A DNA stretch of 64,000 nucleotides from NCBI GenBank assembly GCA_016703785.1, contig JADJBM010000011.1, positions 120,494-184,493 of the forward strand. The letters are read 5' to 3'. Shown here in pieces: positions 58,742 through 64,000 of this stretch. The stretch is from Betaproteobacteria bacterium. GTDB lineage: Bacteria > Pseudomonadota > Gammaproteobacteria > Burkholderiales > Rhodocyclaceae. Made by a program: the position numbers and the translations under genes. The notes beneath the pieces are model-generated. The model made no database searches. It worked only from the letters and a program-made list of their open reading frames with translations, and was not told the origin of the DNA. Every line of letters begins with the position of its first letter. The first letter of the stretch is position 1.

Positions 58742-59623
58742 CAGGAGAGCTTGCCCTCGGCCCAGGCGCGCCGCATGGTGCGCGCCTCGGCAAATACGGC
58801 CTCGAGGGCGGCGGCGTCTCCGGCCAGCAGTGCTTGGCGCAGTTCCTCCAACTGGCGCTGGTATTGTTCGAGTTCGCCGAGCAGGGCGGTCTTGTTGGCG
58901 ATGCAGATGTCGCGCCACATTTCCGGATGGCTGGCGGCAATGCGCGTGAAGTCGCGGAAGCCGCTGGCGGCGAAGCGGAAGAACTCCTCGCGATTTTCGC
59001 GCTGGGCTGAGATCGTGCACCAGGGCGAAGGACAGCAGGTGCGGCAGGTGGCTGACCGCTGCGAACACCTGGTCGTGGCGCGCCGGCGCCATTTCGTGCA
59101 CCGTGGCGCCGCAGGCCGCCCAGGCGGCGCGCACGCGTTCGACCGCTTCGGGTACATTCTCTGGGAGCGGCGTCAGCACCACCTTGCGCTCGACATAGAG
59201 ATCGGCCCTGGCGGCGGCGGCGGCACCGCTGTTTTCCGCGCCGGCGATGGGGTGGGCCGGAACCACATGGGCAAGCTGTCCCGGCAGGTGCTGGTACACC
59301 GCGGCGACCACGTCGCTCTTGGTGCTGCCGCCGTCGGTGATCGCCGTCTGCGGTCCAAGATGCGGCGCCATCGCGCGCATCAGCGCCGGCATCTGGCCGA
59401 CCGGAGTGGCAAGCAGGACAAGATCGGCATTCCCCAGGGTGGCGGCATCGCAGGCGCCGATGCAGTCGATCAGCCCCAGCCGCAACGCCTCGTCGAGCGT
59501 AGCCCGGCTGCGGCCGATGCCGACCACCTGACCGACGACGCCGGCCTCCTTCAGGGCCAGGGCGAACGAGCCGCCGATCAGGCCGACGCCAAAGACGACG
59601 ATCTTGTCGAGGCGGAAACCCAC
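58741..59623 (-). CDS. tyrA: Prephenate/arogenate dehydrogenase TyrA, one frameshift
   Basis: Tyrosine branch enzyme. The N-terminal NAD domain MGFRLDKIVVFGVGLIGGSF, DGGSTKSDVVAAVYQHLP and PAHPIAGAENSGAAAA is in one frame as far as LVHDLS; then RENREEFFRFAASGFRDFTR and the C-terminus follow one frame over. Removing one base from GGG at 59004-59006 restores a protein of about 293 residues, the usual size. Lies between hisC and aroA as in related genomes. Confidence 0.9.
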
Positions 59624-59627
59624 AAAA

Positions 59628-60722
59628 TTACCCGGCTAGCGCCTTTTCCAGGGCCTCGAGGAAACGCGCATTCTCGCTCTCCAGGCCGATGGTGACGCGC
59701 AGGTGCTCGGGCAGGGCATAGCCGGCGATCGGCCGCACGATGACGCCCTGCTTGAGCAGTGCCTGGTTGACCTTTGCTGCCTCGCCTGCCTTGAAGGTGA
59801 CGAAGTTGCCATGCGAAGGAATGTGCTCCAGCCCGAGACGCTTCAGGCCGGCGACGATCTGTTCCATGCCGCGCCGGTTGTTGTCGAAGCTCGCGGCGAT
59901 GAAGGCGTGGTCGTCGAGGGCGGCAATGGCGCCGGCCAGGGCCAGGTTGTTCACGTTGAAGGGCTGGCGCACGCGGTGCATCAGGTCGGCGATCTCGGCC
60001 GTCGTGACGCCATAGCCGACGCGCAGGCCGGCAAGGCCGTGGATCTTCGAGAAGGTGCGCGTGACGACCAGGTTGGAAAATTCGTTCACCCAGGCCAGTG
60101 TGTCCACGCGGTCTGCCGGCGGCAGATACTCGTTGTAGGCTTCGTCGAGCACCACGATGACGTCCTTCGGCACCGCCTGCAGGAAGGCCTTCACCTGGGC
60201 GCCGGGAAGGTAGTTGCCGGTCGGGTTGTTCGGGTTGGCAATCCAGATCAGCCGGGTGTCCGGGCGGATGGCCGAGCGCATGGCGTCGAGGTCGTGGCCG
60301 TAGTGCTTCGCCGGCACGACGATGCACTCGCCGCCGGCCGACATGGTCGCCAGCGGATAGACGGCGAAGGCGTGCCGGGAGAACACCGAGGAGCGGCCCG
60401 GCGCAAGGAAGACGCGCGCAACCAGATCGAGCACATCGTTGGAGCCGTTGCCGAGCACGATCTGCTCCATGCCGACGCCGAACCGCTCGGACAGCGCCGC
60501 GGTCAGGTCGAACTGGTCCGGGTAGCGCTCGATGCCGTCCATGGCCGCCTGCGTCGCGGCGCGGGCGCGCGGGCTCATGCCGAGCGGGTTCTCATTGGAA
60601 GCCAGCTTGACGATCTTGTCGACGGGAATGCCCATCTCGCGCGCCAGCTGGGTAATCGGCTTGCCAGGTTGATAGGGCGAAATGGCGCGGATGTAGGCCG
60701 GGGCCAACTCGGCGATGCTCAT
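59628..60722 (-). CDS. hisC: Histidinol-phosphate aminotransferase
   Basis: A 364-residue PLP aminotransferase (fold type I). KLASNENPLGMSPRARAA, GNGSNDVLDLVARVF, IANPNNPTGNYLP and VVLDEAYNEYLP are typical. The PLP lysine is in RTFSKIHGLAGLRVGYG. In this aromatic gene string it may also act on prephenate-pathway keto acids. Start is fixed by AGGAGG directly upstream of MSIAELAPAYI. Confidence 0.93.
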   Translation of the reverse strand: MSIAELAPAYIRAISPYQPGKPITQLAREMGIPVDKIVKLASNENPLGMSPRARAATQAAMDGIERYPDQFDLTAALSERFGVGMEQIVLGNGSNDVLDLVARVFLAPGRSSVFSRHAFAVYPLATMSAGGECIVVPAKHYGHDLDAMRSAIRPDTRLIWIANPNNPTGNYLPGAQVKAFLQAVPKDVIVVLDEAYNEYLPPADRVDTLAWVNEFSNLVVTRTFSKIHGLAGLRVGYGVTTAEIADLMHRVRQPFNVNNLALAGAIAALDDHAFIAASFDNNRRGMEQIVAGLKRLGLEHIPSHGNFVTFKAGEAAKVNQALLKQGVIVRPIAGYALPEHLRVTIGLESENARFLEALEKALAG

Positions 60723-60732
60723 TTGATCCTCC

Positions 60733-61799
60733 TCAGGCGGCGGCACTTGGGTAGGAGCCCAGCACCTTGACGAAAGCAGCGCGGTCACGCAATTCGGCGA
60801 AGGCCTTGCTCACCCGCTCCTCGCTCTGGTGGCCCTCGACGTCCCGTAGAAAACATATTCCCACAGGCCGGCACGCGAGGGGCGCGATTCGAACTTGCTC
60901 ATCGATACGCCGTGCCGTGCCAGGGGTTCGAGCAGCGCATACATCGCCCCCGCCTTGTTCTGCGAGGCGCAGACGATGGAGGTCTTGTCGCGTCCGGAGG
61001 GCCCGGCATCGTGCTTGCCAATGACGAGGAAGCGCGTCGTGTTGTTCGGGTCGTCTTCGATGTCGCGCGCCAGCTGGATCAGGCCGTAGCGCCCGGCAGC
61101 CGCCTCGCCGGCAATGGCGCAGGACTCGGCATCCTCGGCGGCCATGCGCGCCGCTTCGGCATTGCTCGCTACCGGCACGCGCGGCAGGCTGGGCAGGTTG
61201 CGGTTGAGCCATTCGTGGCATTGCGCCAGCGATTGGCTGTGCGAATAGAGGCGCTTGACGTCATCCAGCCGCTCCGTCCTGGAGAGCAGCTGCTGGTGGA
61301 TGCGCAGCATGACCTCGCCGCAGATCTTGATGGGCATCTGCAGCAGGAGGTCGAGCGTGCGGCCGACGGCGCCCTCGGTAGAGTTCTCCACCGGCACCAC
61401 GCCATAATCGGCATGTCCCGCCTCGACGGCACGGAACACCTCGTCGATGGTGGCTGTCGCCGAGAAGAGCGGTGCCGAGCCGAAGTGCTTCTTCGCCGCG
61501 CTCTCGGTAAACGTGCCTTCCGGGCCGAAATAAACGATGCGCAGCGGTTGCTCCAGCGCCAGGCAGGCGGACATGATTTCACGAAAGATCCGCCCGATGG
61601 TGGCGTCGGCCAGCGGGCCGGGATTCAGGCTGGTGATGCGACGCAGCACCTGCGCCTCGCGCTCGGGCCGGTAGATCACCGCTCCGCCCTTGACGCGACC
61701 GATCTCGTGGGCAATCTCGGCGCGGCGCGACAGGCGCGCCAGCACCTCCTCGTCGAGGCGATCTATCTCAGCACGCAGCCGCTGCAGATCGTCGCTCAT
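60733..61799 (-). CDS. pheA: Bifunctional chorismate mutase/prephenate dehydratase (P-protein), one frameshift
   Basis: Phenylalanine branch enzyme. The N-terminal chorismate mutase (about 1-85: LRAEIDRLDEEVLARLSRRA), prephenate dehydratase (VYFGPEGTFTESAAKKHFGS, VPVENSTEGAVGRTLDLL) and ACT domain (GAMYALLEPLARHGVSMSKFESRP) are in order. After YVFYG the frame breaks; adding one G to the run at 60843-60845 continues as DVEGHQSEERVSKAF to the stop at 60733, giving about 355 residues. The tail FVKVLGSYPSAAA is normal. Confidence 0.92.
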
Positions 61800-61802
61800 C
61801 GT

Positions 61803-62958
61803 TTATGCCGGCAAGTAGCGCACCGTCAGCACGCCCTCGATGCCGGCAATCGAGTCGATCGCCGCCGGCGGCACGGCGCTATCCACGTCCACCAGCGTGT
61901 AGGCCATGTCGCCGCGCGACTTGTTCATCATGTTGTGGATGTTGAGGTTGGCCTTGGCCATTGCCGTGGAAATCTGCCCGACCATGTTCGGCACGTTGGC
62001 GTTGGCGATGGCGATGCGGAAGCTCGACTCGCGCGGCATGGTGATGCTGGGGAAGTTCACCGCATTCTGCACGTTGCCATCTTCGAGATAGTCGCGCACC
62101 TGGTCGGCGACCATCGCCGCGCAGTTGTCCTCTGCCTCGCGCGTGGAGGCCCCCAGGTGCGGCAGGGCGATGACGTGCGGATGCCCGTTCACATGTGGGC
62201 TGGGAAAGTCGCACACGTAGCAGGCAAGCTTCTTCGCGTCCAGCGCGGCCAGCACGGCAGCATCGTCGACCACACCCTCACGCGAGAAATTCAGCAGCAC
62301 GGCACCATGGCGCACATGTTCCAGCGACTGTCCGTTGACCATCTTGCGCGTGGCATCCGCCGGGGGCACGTGCAGGCTGACGAAATTCGCGTTCTTCAGC
62401 ACCTCGGTCACGCTGTTCGCCTTCTTCACTTGCGAGGGCAGGCTCCAGGCGGCATCCACCGTGATTTCCGGATCGTAGCCCATGACGTGCATGCCGAGCT
62501 TGATGGCGGCGTCCGCCACCAGGCAGCCGATCTTGCCGAGGCCGATGACGCCGAGGGTATGGCCGGCCAGTTCATAGCCGGCGAAATTCTTCTTGCCGTC
62601 CTCGACCTTCTTCTCCATCTCCGGATCCTCGGGATCGAGAGCGGTGACGAAGCGCATGGCGCCGGTCAGGTTGCGCGCCGACAGCAGCATGCCGGCAATC
62701 ACCAGTTCCTTGACTGCGTTGGCGTTGGCGCCAGGCGCGTTGAACACGGGAACACCACGGGCACTCATGGCCTTGACCGGAATGTTGTTGGTGCCGGCGC
62801 CGGCGCGGCCGATGGCGCGCACCGTGGCCGGGATGTCGATCTTGTGCATGTCCGCCGAGCGCACCAGGATGGCATCCGGCGCGGCGATGTCCTTGCCGAC
62901 GGTGTGCTCGGCCTGTGAAATCTTGGTTGAGCACCAGGATCTGGAAGCTCCTAGCCAT
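61803..62958 (-). CDS. serA: D-3-phosphoglycerate dehydrogenase, one frameshift near the N-terminus
   Basis: First step of serine synthesis. The NAD site is LGVIGLGKIGCLVADAAIKLG, catalytic region LLNFSREGVVDDAAVLAALD and LPHLGASTREAEDNCAAMVA, with a C-terminal ACT domain. The first 12 residues (MARSFQILVLNQ) are in one frame; the rest (ISQAEHTVGKDIAAPDAILV) is in another. Removing one base at GG 62935-62936 joins them. About 385 residues. The start overlaps the serC stop. Confidence 0.92.
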
Positions 62959-63998
62959 GCTTCGCCTCGAATTCCTTCATGTAGTCGACCAGCGTCTTGA
63001 CGCCCTCGACCGGCATCGCGTTGTAGATCGAGGCACGCATGCCGCCGACGGAACGATGGCCCTTGAGCTGGATCATGCCGCGCGATTTGGCGCCCTTGAG
63101 GAATTCCTCGTCGAGTTCCGCCTTCTTCAGCGTAAACGGCACGTTCTCAGGAAGGCGGTCGGCCTTGGCGACCGGGCTGACGAAGAATTTGCTCTGGTCG
63201 AGAGGCGTAGAGCAGCGCCTTCTCGCGATTGCGCTTCTCCATGGCCGCCAGGCCGCCGTTCTGCTTGATCCACTGGAACACCAGGCCGGCGATGTAGATG
63301 CCATAAGTCGGCGGGGTGTTGTACATCGACTCGTTTTCGGCATGCGTCTTGTAGTCGAGCATGACCGGAGTCTCGGTCAGGCCGGCCGGGCCGATGTTCT
63401 TTTGCGCTCCGGCGTAGATGAGCCCGTATTTGGAAACATCGACCGGCTTGGAAAGAATGTTCGAGGACATGTCGCACACCAGCGGCACGTCGCCGGTCTG
63501 CGGCGCCCAGTGGAATTCCACGCCGCCGATGGTCTCGTTGGCGGTGTAGTGCACGTAGGCGGCGTCCCTGGAGAGCTTCCAGTCGGCCTGGGCCGAGGGC
63601 GTAGGTGAAGTCTTGTCCTCGCTGGAGGCGACGATGTTGACCTAGCGGCAGTGATGCTTGTGGCTTCCTTGATCGCCTTCTTGGCACACTCACCGGTGTT
63701 GACATAGTCGGCGCTGGCCTTGCCGCGCAGCAGGTTGGCAGGCGGGATCATGGCGAACTGCGGAAGGCCGGCACCGCCCTGCAGAACAACACCTTGTAGT
63801 TGGCGGGAATCCGCCATCAATTCCCTGCAGTCGGCCTCGGCCTGGGCGGCGATGCTCATGAACCCCCTTGCCGCGGTGGCTCATCTCCATGACGGACTGG
63901 CCGCTGCCGTGCCAGTCGAGCATCTCTTCCGCAGCCTGCCTGAGCACGGACTCCGGCAGGGTCGCCGGTCCGGCGCTGAAATTGATTACACGTGCCAT
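62951..63998 (-). CDS. serC: Phosphoserine aminotransferase, broken by several frameshifts
   Basis: PLP enzyme of serine and pyridoxal phosphate synthesis. Pieces in different frames cover the whole protein: MARVINFSAGPATLPESVLR; MSIAAQAEADCRELM; LQGGAGLPQFAMIPPANLL; ASADYVNTGECAKKAIKEA; HYTANETIGGVEFHWAPQTG; IYAGAQKNIGPAGLTE (with the PLP Lys); LDQSKFFVSPVAKADRLPEN; RSVGGMRASIYNAMPVEGV. At least five indels are needed, one at the G5 run near 63866. No large deletion is seen. Whether this is sequence error or decay cannot be settled here. Confidence 0.85.
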
Positions 63999-64000
63999 TT

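Overview
The window looks like a chromosome segment of a GC-rich betaproteobacterium, most likely of the Rhodocyclales type. The grounds are a BoxA aerobic benzoyl-CoA pathway gene, the gene order serC-serA-pheA-hisC-tyrA-aroA-cmk-rpsA-ihfB-lapA-lapB, and a recJ/rpfE-like/prfB/lysS neighbourhood. No phage, transposase, rRNA or CRISPR array was seen. Genes are tightly packed with many ATGA-type overlaps.

Layout. 1-6.2 kb: truncated boxA, a zinc-free MDR oxidoreductase, a class-C beta-lactamase-like hydrolase, an alpha/beta hydrolase and a Tat-exported sulfide-dehydrogenase-like flavoprotein. 6.2-21.3 kb: DUF411 protein, comEC, DUF2062 protein, lolD-lolC/E, rpfE-like gene, recJ, CorC/HlyC protein, prfB with its programmed frameshift, lysS, a glycine-zipper protein and mnmC. 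21.3-25.1 kb: gltX, tRNA-Val(CAC) with a terminator, an SLC13-type transporter and a small conserved protein. 25.2-45.8 kb: a long envelope-polysaccharide region with WaaG, WaaP, several other LPS-kinase-like proteins including one with three kinase-like domains in one chain, MsbA, an acyltransferase, glycosyltransferases, two GT39-like membrane enzymes, a TVP38-type membrane protein and a NodU/CmcH carbamoyltransferase. It is interrupted at about 31.1-32.35 kb by an AT-richer secreted-protein gene and a toxin-antitoxin pair. 45.8-54.4 kb: exonuclease, an AsmA/YdbH-like protein with a mini-lipoprotein, cysM, the heptose and UDP-glucuronate genes hldD-hldE-ugd, and lapB-lapA, which control LPS synthesis. 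54.5-64 kb: ihfB, rpsA and the aromatic/serine gene string.

How the genes fit together: hldE and hldD supply ADP-heptose, WaaG builds the inner core, WaaP and its relatives phosphorylate it, MsbA flips lipid A-core, LapAB tune LpxC, and the remaining transferases decorate the surface glycan. LolCD and the AsmA-like protein add lipoprotein and lipid transport to the outer membrane.

The most unusual signal is a dispersed bipartite 24-bp motif, AAAGTCAG-N10-ACGGCG. I found it by eye 15 times (13 exact, 2 with one mismatch), on both strands, inside genes and between them, always with exactly 10 bases between the halves. It is far above chance and I do not recognise it. A second theme is single-base indels, mostly in G or C runs. 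They break cmk, tyrA, pheA, serA and serC at the right end and corC, lolD and one GT39 gene elsewhere, and they are more likely sequence error than gene decay.
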